NCBI RefSeq assembly: GCF_020439865.1
Contig: NZ_JAGRPF010000214.1
Span: forward strand, 1 to 64,000
DNA: 64,000 nucleotides
Reading direction: 5' to 3'
Origin: Prosthecobacter sp.
GTDB taxonomy: Bacteria; Verrucomicrobiota; Verrucomicrobiia; Verrucomicrobiales; Verrucomicrobiaceae
Part shown: in pieces, positions 55,349-63,880 of the stretch
How the letters are laid out: each line of letters opens with the position of its first letter
Numbering within the stretch: the stretch's first letter is position 1
The notes under the pieces: generated by a model
What the model saw: only the letters and a program-made list of their open reading frames with translations
Told to the model about the DNA's origin: nothing
Database searches by the model: none
Made by a program: the position numbers and the translations under genes

Positions 55349-56106
55349 CAGCCTCTCCAGCCGCCGTTGATTTCGATTGTTTGCCCCGTCACGTAGCTGG
55401 CCAGCGGCGAGCAGAGGAAGAGCACGACGTTCGCGACTTCCTCGGTCGTGCCGAATCGTGCGAGGGGAACGTTTTTGATCATCTCGGCGCGGACACTCTC
55501 GGGAATGGTGGCAGCCATGGCGGTGTCGATGACACCCGGTGCGATCGCATTGGCGCGAATCTGCTTCTTCGCTGCTTCACGACTGAGCACGCGCATCATG
55601 GCCTGCACACCGGATTTGGCCGAGGCGTAGTTGGCCTGGCCGAAGAAGCCCTGGATGGCCGCGATGCTGCCGAAGCTCACGATCGCGCCGTGATCGCGCA
55701 TGATCTCGAGGGCGTATTTGCAGCAGTAGAACACGCCGGAGAGGTTCACATCGATGACCGCGTCCCATTCATCGAGCCCCATCTTGGCGATGGTGCGGTC
55801 CTTGATGATGGCGGCGTTGTTGATGAGATAATCGAGTCCGCCGTGACGGGCCTGAACATCTCCCATCATGGTTTGCACCTGTTCGGGCTTGGAAACATCG
55901 GCTGCGATGATGCTGGCGCTGTCGGTGCGGGCGAGATTGAGTTCATCAGCGAGCGTCTGCGCATCTTCCGTGGTGCCCGGTGTGCCGAGGTGATTGAGCA
56001 CCACTGTGGCACCGGCGCGGTGAAATGTCCGGGCCACCTGGGCGCCGATGCCCTGCGATGCGCCGGTGACGAGGGCGACTTTGTCTGTGAGGTCGATGTT
56101 GATCAT
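55348..56106 (-). CDS. short-chain dehydrogenase/reductase (PhaB/hydroxybutyrate dehydrogenase-like)
   Basis: A 252-residue classical SDR. TGASQGIG (14-21) binds NAD(P), N99-A-A-I is the NNAA motif, N121, S147, Y160 and K164 form the active tetrad, and the C-terminal VTGQTIEINGGWRG is conserved. Close relatives include acetoacetyl-CoA reductases and 3-hydroxybutyrate dehydrogenases. Next to CoA-transferase and thiolase it probably interconverts a 3-hydroxy and a 3-keto acid or thioester. The order of genes suggests it is first in the operon. Confidence 0.85.
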   Translation of the reverse strand: MINIDLTDKVALVTGASQGIGAQVARTFHRAGATVVLNHLGTPGTTEDAQTLADELNLARTDSASIIAADVSKPEQVQTMMGDVQARHGGLDYLINNAAIIKDRTIAKMGLDEWDAVIDVNLSGVFYCCKYALEIMRDHGAIVSFGSIAAIQGFFGQANYASAKSGVQAMMRVLSREAAKKQIRANAIAPGVIDTAMAATIPESVRAEMIKNVPLARFGTTEEVANVVLFLCSPLASYVTGQTIEINGGWRG

Positions 56107-56142
56107 GATTGAATGGCGGACAGTTAAACGGGCATTCGATGT

Positions 56143-56171
56143 TTGTCATTGCCGACAGCCTGTGGCATAAA
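56143..56171 (+). promoter_or_regulatory. candidate sigma-70 promoter for gloA
   Basis: TTGTCA at 56143-56148 and CATAAA at 56166-56171 are 17 bases apart, five and four of six matches to consensus. Transcription would start only a few bases before the gloA ATG at 56182, giving an almost leaderless message. Confidence 0.3.
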
Positions 56172-56181
56172 CAAGTCAGTT

Positions 56182-56559
56182 ATGGTCAAAAAGCTCCTCC
56201 ACACCCGCTACCGGGTGAACGATCTCGAGAAAACGGTGAACTTCTACACCCAGGTGCTCGGCCTGAAGGAAATCCGCCGCCACAAGTCGCCACGAGGATC
56301 GGAACTCGTCTTTCTGCAGACGCCGAACAGCGATGAACTCATCGAGATCTGCAGTTATCCAGCCAGCGGGCAGGTTACGTTTTGCAGCGATCTGACGCAC
56401 CTCGCGTTCGAGGTAGACAGCATTGAGGAATTTGCGAAACATTCCGCCGCGCTTGGCTATCCGCTGTCTGACGGCCCGACGCAGAGCTCCAGCGGCGTTT
56501 TTGCCTTTATTGACGCCCCCGAGGGGTATGAGATAGAACTGATCGAATACCGGAAATAA
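56182..56559 (+). CDS. gloA: glyoxalase I (lactoylglutathione lyase)
   Basis: A 125-residue VOC-fold enzyme that converts the hemithioacetal of methylglyoxal and a thiol cofactor to S-lactoyl-thiol. All four metal ligands match E. coli GloA: H7, E55, H73 and E119. The sequence begins LLHTRYRVNDLEKTVNFYTQVLGLKE and ends PEGYEIELIE as in the E. coli protein. The length is normal. An earlier in-frame ATG at 56143 would add 13 unlike residues. It is the first of a short plus-strand run with the toxin-antitoxin-like genes. Confidence 0.92.
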   Translation: MVKKLLHTRYRVNDLEKTVNFYTQVLGLKEIRRHKSPRGSELVFLQTPNSDELIEICSYPASGQVTFCSDLTHLAFEVDSIEEFAKHSAALGYPLSDGPTQSSSGVFAFIDAPEGYEIELIEYRK

Positions 56560-56576
56560 TCTGACTCACGAACGAC

Positions 56577-56855
56577 ATGGACTTTGACTGGATCGGCGCC
56601 GCCTTCGACCTCACCCAACTTCCTCCCAAGGACATTGAGGAGTCGTTCGAGGATCCGTTCTCGATCAAATTGCTGCCTGACGGCCAGCACGAGGACGCCG
56701 AGGCCCGTTACTACAACCTGGGCAAGTCACTGCAGGGCAAGCCGGTGTACAGCGTGTTCTGGACGGACGGCAAACGCTACCGTGTCGTTTTTGCCCGGCT
56801 CATGACCCCGGGAGAGCACGACTTCTTTGAACGCAAGAAGGCGGAGGAAATGTGA
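56577..56855 (+). CDS. BrnT-like toxin component
   Basis: A 92-residue protein with the layout of BrnT/DUF497 ribonuclease toxins: F-D-W-I near the start, then EARYYNLGKSLQGKPVYSVFWTDGKRYRVVFARLMTPGEHDFFER. BrnT has R-iG-s in the middle and RIISAR near the end; here RVVFAR stands at that place, so the family assignment is good but not certain. It overlaps the next gene by four bases with the BrnA-like antitoxin following, the order seen in brnTA operons, so the pair is probably self-regulating. Confidence 0.65.
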   Translation: MDFDWIGAAFDLTQLPPKDIEESFEDPFSIKLLPDGQHEDAEARYYNLGKSLQGKPVYSVFWTDGKRYRVVFARLMTPGEHDFFERKKAEEM

Positions 56856-57163
56856 GTTCACTTAACACCCTCATGGAGACCTCATCTGCCGACTTAAAAC
56901 CCATCCGTGCGTGGAAGGACGTGCCTGCCTTTGAGTCCGAGGAGGCGGAGGGGCGGTTTTGGGCGGAGCATCAGCTCGATGCCCGTCTGATGCAGTCCTC
57001 GATTCATCGGGCGGATGTCCGCGAGTCCACCACGATCACGCTGCGCTTCGACCCGCGCATGCTCAGCCGCATCAAGCGTGTGGCCCGCCGCCGCTACCTG
57101 AACTATCAAAGCATGATCAAGCAGTGGCTGAGCGAGCGGATGGAGCAGGAACTGAAGGATTGA
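56852..57163 (+). CDS. BrnA/CopG-like antitoxin component
   Basis: A 103-residue protein starting at GTG 56852, overlapping the toxin stop (GTGA), with GGAGG four bases upstream. The C-terminal half (about 60-103, STTITLRFDPRMLSRIKRVARRRYLNYQSMIKQWLSERMEQE) is a ribbon-helix-helix DNA-binding domain of the CopG/BrnA type. The N-terminal half (PAFESEEAEGRFWAEHQLD) is the segment that in BrnA-like proteins binds and neutralises the toxin. It should repress its own promoter. An alternative ATG start lies at 56873. Confidence 0.7.
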   Translation: MSSLNTLMETSSADLKPIRAWKDVPAFESEEAEGRFWAEHQLDARLMQSSIHRADVRESTTITLRFDPRMLSRIKRVARRRYLNYQSMIKQWLSERMEQELKD

Positions 57164-57173
57164 GGCATGAAAA

Positions 57174-57201
57174 ACCCGCGCTCCGTTTCCGAAGCGCGGG
57201 T
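57174..57201. terminator. shared hairpin between antitoxin and HU genes
   Basis: ACCCGCGCT (57174-57182) pairs perfectly with AGCGCGGGT (57193-57201). The minus strand continues with TTTT and the plus strand with GTGAAAC, so it is a good terminator for the HU gene (stop 19 bases away) and a weaker one for the toxin-antitoxin pair. Confidence 0.75.
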
Positions 57202-57220
57202 GTGAAACGGACGGCTCAGA

Positions 57221-57493
57221 TCAAATCGAGCTCTTGAGCGCGGAGGAAGCGACGAATCGAACGGTTCTGGAGGCTTTGATTTCGACCGGTTCCTTGGTCT
57301 TTGGATTGCGTCCCATGCGTGCCTTGCGGTCCACCGGTTTGAAGGTGCCGAATCCGATCAGTTGGACCGGTCCTTGTTTGACACCCTTGGTGATGGCATT
57401 GAGCACGGCGTCGAGGGCGTCAGAGGCGGCACGCTTGGAGGTGTCACCACCGAGGATTTCCTGCACGGAATCGATGAGTTGAGCTTTGTTCAT
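57221..57493 (-). CDS. hup: HU-family nucleoid DNA-binding protein
   Basis: A 90-residue histone-like protein. MNKAQLIDSVQEIL is the HU start; the signature GFGTFKPVDRKARMGRNPKTKEPVEIKA is the DNA-embracing arm with the conserved RNP. It bends and compacts DNA as a dimer. The gene is monocistronic with its own terminator, divergent from the carbonic anhydrase gene. Confidence 0.95.
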   Translation of the reverse strand: MNKAQLIDSVQEILGGDTSKRAASDALDAVLNAITKGVKQGPVQLIGFGTFKPVDRKARMGRNPKTKEPVEIKASRTVRFVASSALKSSI

Positions 57494-57612
57494 GGAAGTG
57501 TTTGGGATTCGTAGTTGGATTGAAAGCGGGTCTGTTCCAGAATGAATGCGGCGGGGCGTTTTTTATCGCGTGTTCCACTTCGTTTCACAATCATAAATTC
57601 CTTCTTCTGATC

Positions 57613-58173
57613 ATGGGAAAACTAAAGAAATTCCTGCTTTCTGAGTCACAGCCTTCTGTAGCCGGTGATGTGTTCATCGCGCCCGGCGCCATCGTGGTGG
57701 GAGCGGTTGAACTGCATGCCGAATCCAGCGTGTGGTACGGCTCTGTTTTGCGTGGAGACATCAATCACATTGTTGTCGGTGCCCAAAGCAACGTGCAGGA
57801 CGGCAGCGTTCTGCATGTGAGCGATGACTTTGCCTGCGTGCTGGGGGACCGCGTGAGCGTGGGGCATCGTGCCGTGGTGCATGCCTGCACCGTGGAAGAC
57901 GAAGTGCTTGTGGGAACGGGTGCGATCATCATGGATGGTGCGCAGATCGGAGCACGCAGCATTGTTGCCGCCGGGGCGCTGGTGACAAAAAACACGATCA
58001 TCCCCGAGGGTTCGCTGGTCATGGGCTCGCCAGCTCGAGTGGTCCGCGCCCTGTCGCCGGAGGAGAGGCAGGCCAATGCGAAGCTTGCTCTGAAGTATGT
58101 TGAGGTGTCGCGTCGCTATCGGGAGCTGGGGCTTGGTGGGGATGCGGTGCGGGTTCGAAGCGGGTCAGCTTAG
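57613..58173 (+). CDS. gamma-class carbonic anhydrase family protein
   Basis: A 186-residue left-handed beta-helix of hexapeptide repeats (from AGDVFIAPGAIVVGAVELHAESSVWYGSVLRGDIN). The three zinc histidines are H68, H85 and H90 as in Cam/YrdA proteins, and the helical C-terminal tail is usual. Many such proteins have CO2 hydration or other acyl roles; activity is not assured. The start at 57613 gives MGKLKKFLL; the earlier start at 57502 has unlike sequence. It diverges from the HU gene. Confidence 0.88.
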   Translation: MGKLKKFLLSESQPSVAGDVFIAPGAIVVGAVELHAESSVWYGSVLRGDINHIVVGAQSNVQDGSVLHVSDDFACVLGDRVSVGHRAVVHACTVEDEVLVGTGAIIMDGAQIGARSIVAAGALVTKNTIIPEGSLVMGSPARVVRALSPEERQANAKLALKYVEVSRRYRELGLGGDAVRVRSGSA

Positions 58174-58234
58174 GCACAGAAAAACCCACCCTGTGTGTTG
58201 CCATCTTGCTGCGTGCGGTTTTTAGTTGGTTCCA

Positions 58235-58858
58235 ATGAACAAGGACGTCATCGAGGTACAGGTGCGCGCGGTGTTGCCGTTGGAGGGCAGCTTTGCCGTG
58301 TTTCTGGGCAATGAAACCAAGGTCTTCGTGATCTACATTGATGAGTCCGTCGGTACGGCCATCTCGCTGTTCATGCGCGGAGTCTCGAAGGAGCGGCCGC
58401 TCACGCATGACCTCGTCGGCCACCTGCTGCTGGCCTTCGGCGCGAAAGTGGAACGCGTGGTCATCAACAACATCAATGGCAGTGTCTTTCATGCGCGGCT
58501 GATCATCTCCGCGGAGAACGAACTGCACACGACGCGCAAGGTGATCGAGCTTGATGCGCGTCCGAGCGACAGCATCGCGATGGCGGTGCAGCAGAGCGCA
58601 CCGATCTTTGTTGCGCAGAAGGTGTGGGACGCGGTCGAAGATGTGAGCGAAACCCTTGCCCAGATTGAAAAGAAGGGGCTGGAGGCCCAGCAGGCTGCGG
58701 AGACTTCAGAGGACGACGACGAGATCGAGGAACTCAGCGATGAAGACATCAATACCATCGCAGGCCTTGAGCCAAACAAGGACGACGAGGACTACGATGA
58801 CGGCTTCGGTGATGACGACGATGAGGAAGGCGAGGAATGGAAGAAGGCGGACGGCTGA
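58235..58858 (+). CDS. bifunctional nuclease family (DUF151) protein with acidic tail
   Basis: A 207-residue protein. Residues about 1-140 form the bifunctional nuclease (BFN/DUF151) domain: VRAVLPLEGSFAVFLGNETKVFVIYID, then LVGHLLLAFGAKVERVVINNINGSVFHARLIIS and ELDARPSDSIAMAVQ. Relatives are reported to have DNase and RNase activity. The last 55 residues are strongly acidic (EDDDEIEELSDEDIN, DDDDEEGEEWKKADG), a feature beyond the core. Start is the ATG at 58235; a TTG three codons upstream is possible. It ends in a short hairpin near the convergent cytochrome gene. Confidence 0.8.
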   Translation: MNKDVIEVQVRAVLPLEGSFAVFLGNETKVFVIYIDESVGTAISLFMRGVSKERPLTHDLVGHLLLAFGAKVERVVINNINGSVFHARLIISAENELHTTRKVIELDARPSDSIAMAVQQSAPIFVAQKVWDAVEDVSETLAQIEKKGLEAQQAAETSEDDDEIEELSDEDINTIAGLEPNKDDEDYDDGFGDDDDEEGEEWKKADG

Positions 58859-58867
58859 GGCGTCCGC
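58847..58867. terminator. weak hairpin between convergent genes
   Basis: GCGGAC (58847-58852) pairs with GTCCGC (58862-58867) across the stop codon of the bifunctional nuclease gene; the following bases are TTCCGCATTTGC on the plus strand and CTTCTTCC on the minus. Low confidence. Confidence 0.35.
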
Positions 58868-58883
58868 TTCCGCATTTGCTCTG

Positions 58884-61199
58884 TCAGCGTTGCATCAAGG
58901 CATTGCGCAGTCGCAGCGCCTCGCCGTAACCGGGGGCGATGCTTAACGCCTTGTCCAGTGCTGCAACGGCCTCCTGCCTGCGGTTTTGCTGGGCGAGGAT
59001 CGTCGCGCGGGCATAGGGGATGCCAGGATCACGTGGGTCGGCGAGTTCACCGCGTTGAAGCGCTTCGAGCGCACCTGCAATGTCTCCCTGCCCGTTTTTG
59101 GCGAGTCCAAGATTGTACCATGCGCGAGACAAGCCGGGATCCAGCCGCGTGGCTTCCTGCAGCGACTGGATGACGCCCTCCATGTCGCCAGTTTCGGCGA
59201 GCGCGAGTCCGAGTTCGTAACGATACTCGGCGTGTTTGGGCGCGAGTTTGATCGCATCACGCAGCTTGGCGATCGCCAGCAGGGTCTGGCCGGTGGTGCT
59301 GTACATCATCGCCAGATCATGATGGAAGGGGGGCGAGTTCGGGTCCCAGCGGATGGCGGTTTCCATGTGCTGGATGGCGCTGGTGGTGTTTTGCCGGGCA
59401 AATTCGAATTGTGCGAGCTGCATCTGACCGCTGGGCTGGTCGGCGTTCCAGTGAAGCATGTGCTGCAGGTCTTTGCCGGCGGCGGAATCGAGATTCAGAC
59501 TGTCCCGCAGAGCCCAGGCGGCGGAGACGCGCACACCGCGGACGGGATCATTGAGCAACGATTCGATGGACGATCGGATGGAGCCGCTTTGCATCATCGG
59601 CTCGAGCGTACGGATGGCGCTTTCACGCACGAGCGGATGAGCGTGCTGAAGCTGGGCGCTGACGGCGGATTGAACCGAAGGCTGATCGATCCAACGGTCC
59701 AGCAGCAGGGTCGCACTGGCCTTCCAGTGCGGGATTTCGTCGCTGCCGAGCAATTCAACGAGCCCGTCCCTGGCTTCCACATTCCCATGGCGCGCTTTGG
59801 CGATCAGCGTGGCACGGGTGCGCGTCTTGCGGTTCATTTTGTCACCCCACCACTTCTGCGTGGCTTCGAGCGCCCAGTCGGTGTCTTTGTCGGTGTGGCA
59901 CTTGTTGCACGCGTTGGGAATGTTGAACTGCTTGGTGAGAAGCGGATCAGGAATGGTGAAGCCGTGGTCATGGCGCGAGTGGCGCTGCATGTACACTGTT
60001 TGCGGCATGTGGCAGTTCACGCACTGGCCGCCGGCGCCAGCCGCCTGATGAAAGGTGTGTGCGTCTGGAACGATGGGAGGCGCGTTCGGGAACCCGCCCG
60101 GTGTGTGGCAGCGCATGCAGAGCTGATTGCCGGGCAGAATCGTTTTCATGCTATGCATGTCATGGCAGTCCATGCAGCGGACTCCGGCGTGGTACATGCG
60201 GCTGCTGAAGAAGCTGGCGAACTCGTAGTCCTCGTCGCGAATCTGGCCGTCCGGGTAATAGGTGTCGGTCTGGTCGGTGATGGTGAGGTGGTAGTGGTCC
60301 CAGAAGGATTCGCCGGGCACGAAGTCGCCGGTGACTTCGCCACGCCGGGCGTGACAGCCGGCGCAGTTTTCGATGTGCTGATCGCGCGTCCATTTCACGA
60401 GGGTGGGATCGCCTTTGGCTCCGGGATGCGCGTGCTGCCACTCGTTGTGCGGCTTCATGGGGCCGTGGCATGCCTCGCAGCTCACGGACATTTCAGCCAT
60501 GGTGGTGTGGTAGCCGTCCGTCTTGGTGTCGTAATTCTTGCGCAGGCGCGTGTTGTGGCAGGTGGCGCACATCTGGTTCCACACCATGCCGCGTCCGGTC
60601 CAGTGCCCCCACTCGCCGGGTTTGCGATCCTCATCGCCATACACGTCGAACCATTCGTTCTTGTGCGGGTCCAGGCAGGCCTCCATCGCCTGCATGCGAC
60701 CGTTGCCTCCGCTCACGAGGAACTGCCGCAACGGATCATGACCGATGACGCGCTCAACGCGATAAGGCGTGATCTTGTCGCCGAAGCCGAGGGCGATGAG
60801 TTTGTAGTCGCTGCCATTTTTGCGAACTTCGGTGGTTTGCGTGCCGTGCTTGAAGCTGCGAGGAGGCACGAAGCCGGGATCATCGAGCTTTGGGTCGGGT
60901 TTGCGTTCCGCGAGACCGTGGTGGGAGCTCTGCCACTTGGCGAATTGATCGGCGTGACATTCGCGGCAGCTCTGCGAACCGCCATATTGGGAGAATGCCG
61001 CCTTTTCATCCGGCATAACATACGGATCCACCTTGGCGAGCGATATGACCGGCGGCGCAGGCAGCGGGGTGTACTTTTTCTGCGGCCATAACGCCCAGGC
61101 GACAAGGAGGCCGATGGCCGCAACGATGCCGCCGAGAAACAGCCCCGCCTTCCACGATGGTGTGGGCGGCTGGCGGGCTGGCGGGGCTTTTTTCTTCAT
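58884..61199 (-). CDS. membrane-anchored octaheme cytochrome with HEAT and TPR repeats
   Basis: A 771-residue protein. An N-terminal helix (about 18-37) anchors it facing the periplasm. Eight CxxCH haem sites start at C78, C211, C241, C279, C342, C361, C393 and C431. A HEAT-repeat region follows (about 470-600, PLVRESAIRTLEPMM, VRGVRVSAAWALRD) and then at least four TPR repeats (about 620-765, AEYRYELGLALAETGDMEGVIQSLQEA). The haem part resembles the multihaem proteins of the cytochrome c554/nitrite-reductase-like families; the repeats would recruit partners. The electron donor and acceptor are unknown. Confidence 0.85.
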   Translation of the reverse strand: MKKKAPPARQPPTPSWKAGLFLGGIVAAIGLLVAWALWPQKKYTPLPAPPVISLAKVDPYVMPDEKAAFSQYGGSQSCRECHADQFAKWQSSHHGLAERKPDPKLDDPGFVPPRSFKHGTQTTEVRKNGSDYKLIALGFGDKITPYRVERVIGHDPLRQFLVSGGNGRMQAMEACLDPHKNEWFDVYGDEDRKPGEWGHWTGRGMVWNQMCATCHNTRLRKNYDTKTDGYHTTMAEMSVSCEACHGPMKPHNEWQHAHPGAKGDPTLVKWTRDQHIENCAGCHARRGEVTGDFVPGESFWDHYHLTITDQTDTYYPDGQIRDEDYEFASFFSSRMYHAGVRCMDCHDMHSMKTILPGNQLCMRCHTPGGFPNAPPIVPDAHTFHQAAGAGGQCVNCHMPQTVYMQRHSRHDHGFTIPDPLLTKQFNIPNACNKCHTDKDTDWALEATQKWWGDKMNRKTRTRATLIAKARHGNVEARDGLVELLGSDEIPHWKASATLLLDRWIDQPSVQSAVSAQLQHAHPLVRESAIRTLEPMMQSGSIRSSIESLLNDPVRGVRVSAAWALRDSLNLDSAAGKDLQHMLHWNADQPSGQMQLAQFEFARQNTTSAIQHMETAIRWDPNSPPFHHDLAMMYSTTGQTLLAIAKLRDAIKLAPKHAEYRYELGLALAETGDMEGVIQSLQEATRLDPGLSRAWYNLGLAKNGQGDIAGALEALQRGELADPRDPGIPYARATILAQQNRRQEAVAALDKALSIAPGYGEALRLRNALMQR

Positions 61200-61250
61200 G
61201 AGTCCGCCAGACTAGGCGGACGTGAAGCTCACGCAAGACGCGAGGACCGC

Positions 61251-62747
61251 TCAAAAATCGAGATAGATCTCGGCGCGGCGGTTGTGGCTGCGGCCTTCAG
61301 GGTTGTCGGAGCCGTCCTTCTTCTTGTTTGGACTGAGCGGCTGGGCTTTGCCGAGGGCTGCAGTCTCTACCTGAGCGGGGGGGACGCCGAGTGCGACGAG
61401 CTGCTGCTTCACTGCTTCGGCACGAGTGCGGGAGAGATGGATGTTGTAGCTGTCCTCGCCTTTTTCGTCGGTGTGGCCGGCGATGCGCAGTTTCTTGGAA
61501 GGATCGGCCTTCATGAGTGCAGCAATGACTTCGATCTGCTTCTGGGCACGCGGATGCAACTCGGCGCGGTCGTACTCGAAGTAGAGCGCCAGCGACTCGC
61601 CGCCTTTGGGGTTCTTCACGATGGGGGTGTAGGGCACGCCAAGTTTGGAGGCGCTTTTGGCGAAGGAGCCGAGGATGTCGGAGAGATTCAGCCCCACGAT
61701 CTGCCAGGGATGGGCGATGTCGGCGCGCTTGAGTTCGATGCCGAACTCGGTGCTCTGCTGAAGCGTTTCCGACTGCACCTGTGCAATGACCCAGGAAACT
61801 TCGGGGTTGGCGATGGTGATGATGAGGGGCTTGCCGGGGTTCAGGGCGTACTGGCCTTCTTCAAAGACGATGCAAAGGCCGACCAGGCGCTCGACCGGTA
61901 CCTTGCTGTCGTCCACGAACTCGCGGGCGGCGGAGAAATCATGCTTCAGGAGATGCCGGACAAAGTCACTCGCAAAGGCCAGCGCATCCGTGCCGTCATC
62001 CACGGTGAAAAGCTGCTTGGTGGGAGCCAGCATTCCCGGACGAGGCGGGGGGACAGCGCCGACAGCACCAGCCGCCAGACCTGGAGGAGGTGGCGCAGGC
62101 ATGACCGCCACGACGCTGCTCATGGACTTCGGAAGGGTGGCTTTGGCAATCTTCCAGCCCATTCGTTCATCGCGCTCGAGATCGAGCTGGATGTGCACCG
62201 TTTCCGTCGAGCCTGGTTTGGTGAAAGGAACCGCGAGACGGGTGCGGTTTTCCACCAGACCGAGCAGCTCCACCTGGTCTTCGGCGCCTGGCTTGTAACC
62301 CATTTCAGCGAGCTTTTGGAACAGCTGGGCCGCGCTTTCGGACTGGGCCTCATCTGCGGCTGCGGCGAGTTTGCCCGCCGAGGCAAAATCACCGGCGGTG
62401 AGGCTGCGTGCGAGTTGCCTGCCCAGATCCAGCGGGCGGGCGAAGGCGAAAGCCACCGGAGCGGGCTTTGGAGCAGGCGGGGGCTCGACCTTGGGCGGCA
62501 TTGCAGGTGCCACGGGAGTTCCCGCTTTGGCCGCATCGGCGGCTGCTTTCCCCGGTTCACCGGCGGGCGTCGTTCCACCCGCGGCAGCGGGGGCTGCGGC
62601 CTCCTGCGCATTCCCCTGCATCTTCTTTTTGGTGAACAGGAAGAAAATGGCGGTGCTCAGGGCCAGAGCCATTACCACGATCAAAATGGGTACAATGCTG
62701 CCGCCGTGGACGGAACGGTCGGAGAGGGAACGGGACGAATGTTGCAT
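61251..62747 (-). CDS. OmpA-like peptidoglycan-binding membrane protein
   Basis: A 498-residue protein with an N-terminal membrane helix (about 17-38, IVPILIVVMALALSTAIFFLF), an Ala/Pro-rich linker (about 40-110), a middle domain of unknown fold (about 110-370) and a C-terminal OmpA domain (about 385-497: YFEYDRAELHPRAQKQIEVIA, IAGHTDEKGEDSYNIHLSRTRAEAVK, NRRAEIYLDF), which binds diaminopimelate in peptidoglycan. It anchors the inner membrane to the wall. I start at 62747; a GTG at 62792 would add 15 residues. Confidence 0.85.
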   Translation of the reverse strand: MQHSSRSLSDRSVHGGSIVPILIVVMALALSTAIFFLFTKKKMQGNAQEAAAPAAAGGTTPAGEPGKAAADAAKAGTPVAPAMPPKVEPPPAPKPAPVAFAFARPLDLGRQLARSLTAGDFASAGKLAAAADEAQSESAAQLFQKLAEMGYKPGAEDQVELLGLVENRTRLAVPFTKPGSTETVHIQLDLERDERMGWKIAKATLPKSMSSVVAVMPAPPPPGLAAGAVGAVPPPRPGMLAPTKQLFTVDDGTDALAFASDFVRHLLKHDFSAAREFVDDSKVPVERLVGLCIVFEEGQYALNPGKPLIITIANPEVSWVIAQVQSETLQQSTEFGIELKRADIAHPWQIVGLNLSDILGSFAKSASKLGVPYTPIVKNPKGGESLALYFEYDRAELHPRAQKQIEVIAALMKADPSKKLRIAGHTDEKGEDSYNIHLSRTRAEAVKQQLVALGVPPAQVETAALGKAQPLSPNKKKDGSDNPEGRSHNRRAEIYLDF

Positions 62748-62833
62748 GGCCGGGAGGAGGCTGTCCTGTGACAGCAGCAAAGATGCCACCACGGGCGGTC
62801 ATGAATCAAGGCTTATTATGCGCCCGGTCTTGC

Positions 62834-63691
62834 TCAGCGCTTCTCGTCGGTCCCGGTGGTGGTCTGGCCACCGCGCATCTTCGCCTTCAGCCGGGACCAG
62901 AAGTCATCACCGCTTTTGGGTTCGTCTCCAGTGGAACCGGTGGTGCCGCCTTTGAAGGAGGGGACTTCCACGCTGGCAGTGCGGGAACCGTCGCTGTTGG
63001 TGTCTGCAAGCGCCCGGCCATAGGGGGCGAAATTGTTCACCGGCACGTCGTATTTCTGCATGCTGGAGGACAGCACGCGCCGCGCGTTGATGAAGGCGGT
63101 GGGGCTGTAGTAGTTCGAGTTGTCGCGGGCGAACTGGGACCGGTTCATCCCGATGTGGAGGTTCTTGCGCACTTCAAAGTGCAGATGCACGGGGTACATG
63201 CCGTTGTTGCCGCCCATGAGACCGATCAACTGGCCCTTCTCCACAAGTTGATGCAGCTTCACCTTGCGCTCAAGCAGGTGGCCGTACAGGGAGTCCACCA
63301 TCGCAATCTTGCCGTCCGCCTCGCGGAAGATGTGGCGCACCAGGATGCAGTTGCCCCAGCCAACGCCGATGTTCTGGGAGAAGATCACCACACCGCGGCC
63401 CATCGCATAAATGGGAGCACCGAGGTCGGTGTCGCCGCCGCCACGGCCGTTCCAGTCCTCGCCGAGGTGGCCGTTGGGCCAGTAGCCGCGTGCCTTGTAG
63501 TAGCCATCGGCATCCGGTTTGCCCACGGGAAAGTCGAAACCGTCTGCGAGGCGCACACGGATCGTCGATCCCGACTGCGCGTTCGCTTCGCTTGCGAACA
63601 GGAGGGCGCTGCATGCGCAAATCATGACCCGCCACAGGGAGAGGCGTCTGCGCAGAACATTCGTGGTTGGATTGGAGGCACTGGCTGGCAT
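62834..63691 (-). CDS. secreted M23-family peptidase (LytM-like)
   Basis: A 285-residue exported protein. A signal-like segment (LSLWRVMICACSALLFASEANAQ) precedes an M23 domain (about 55-190) with GHLGEDWNG (H and D zinc ligands), VDSLYGHL and MYPVHLHFEV (HLH). These are the zinc residues of LytM-type endopeptidases that cut peptidoglycan cross-bridges, so it is probably active. The C terminus (about 230-285) is a Gly/Thr/Lys-rich tail. The start is uncertain: ATG 63748 (adds 19 residues) is equally possible. It is upstream of the OmpA-like gene on the same strand. Confidence 0.82.
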   Translation of the reverse strand: MPASASNPTTNVLRRRLSLWRVMICACSALLFASEANAQSGSTIRVRLADGFDFPVGKPDADGYYKARGYWPNGHLGEDWNGRGGGDTDLGAPIYAMGRGVVIFSQNIGVGWGNCILVRHIFREADGKIAMVDSLYGHLLERKVKLHQLVEKGQLIGLMGGNNGMYPVHLHFEVRKNLHIGMNRSQFARDNSNYYSPTAFINARRVLSSSMQKYDVPVNNFAPYGRALADTNSDGSRTASVEVPSFKGGTTGSTGDEPKSGDDFWSRLKAKMRGGQTTTGTDEKR

Positions 63692-63880
63692 GCCGAGAGG
63701 GGCGAGGAAGGTAGCCGGAATCGTTGCAAAGGCCAGCTTGAAAACCATCGTCGTGCAAGAGATGGGCGGCTGGTTGCGAAATTTCCAGAGTCAATGCATC
63801 GAGTGAAGTGCGTTCGCTTGCAAAGCTCGCTCCCTGCCCGACTGTCACCGTTTCCGCCACCAAACTTCTCCCAACCGCTC

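Noticed and set aside
58986-61091. 701-codon plus-strand open frame opposite the octaheme cytochrome gene
   Set aside because: Antisense to the cytochrome with eight intact CxxCH motifs; translation is Ala/Gly/Val-rich with no family pattern.
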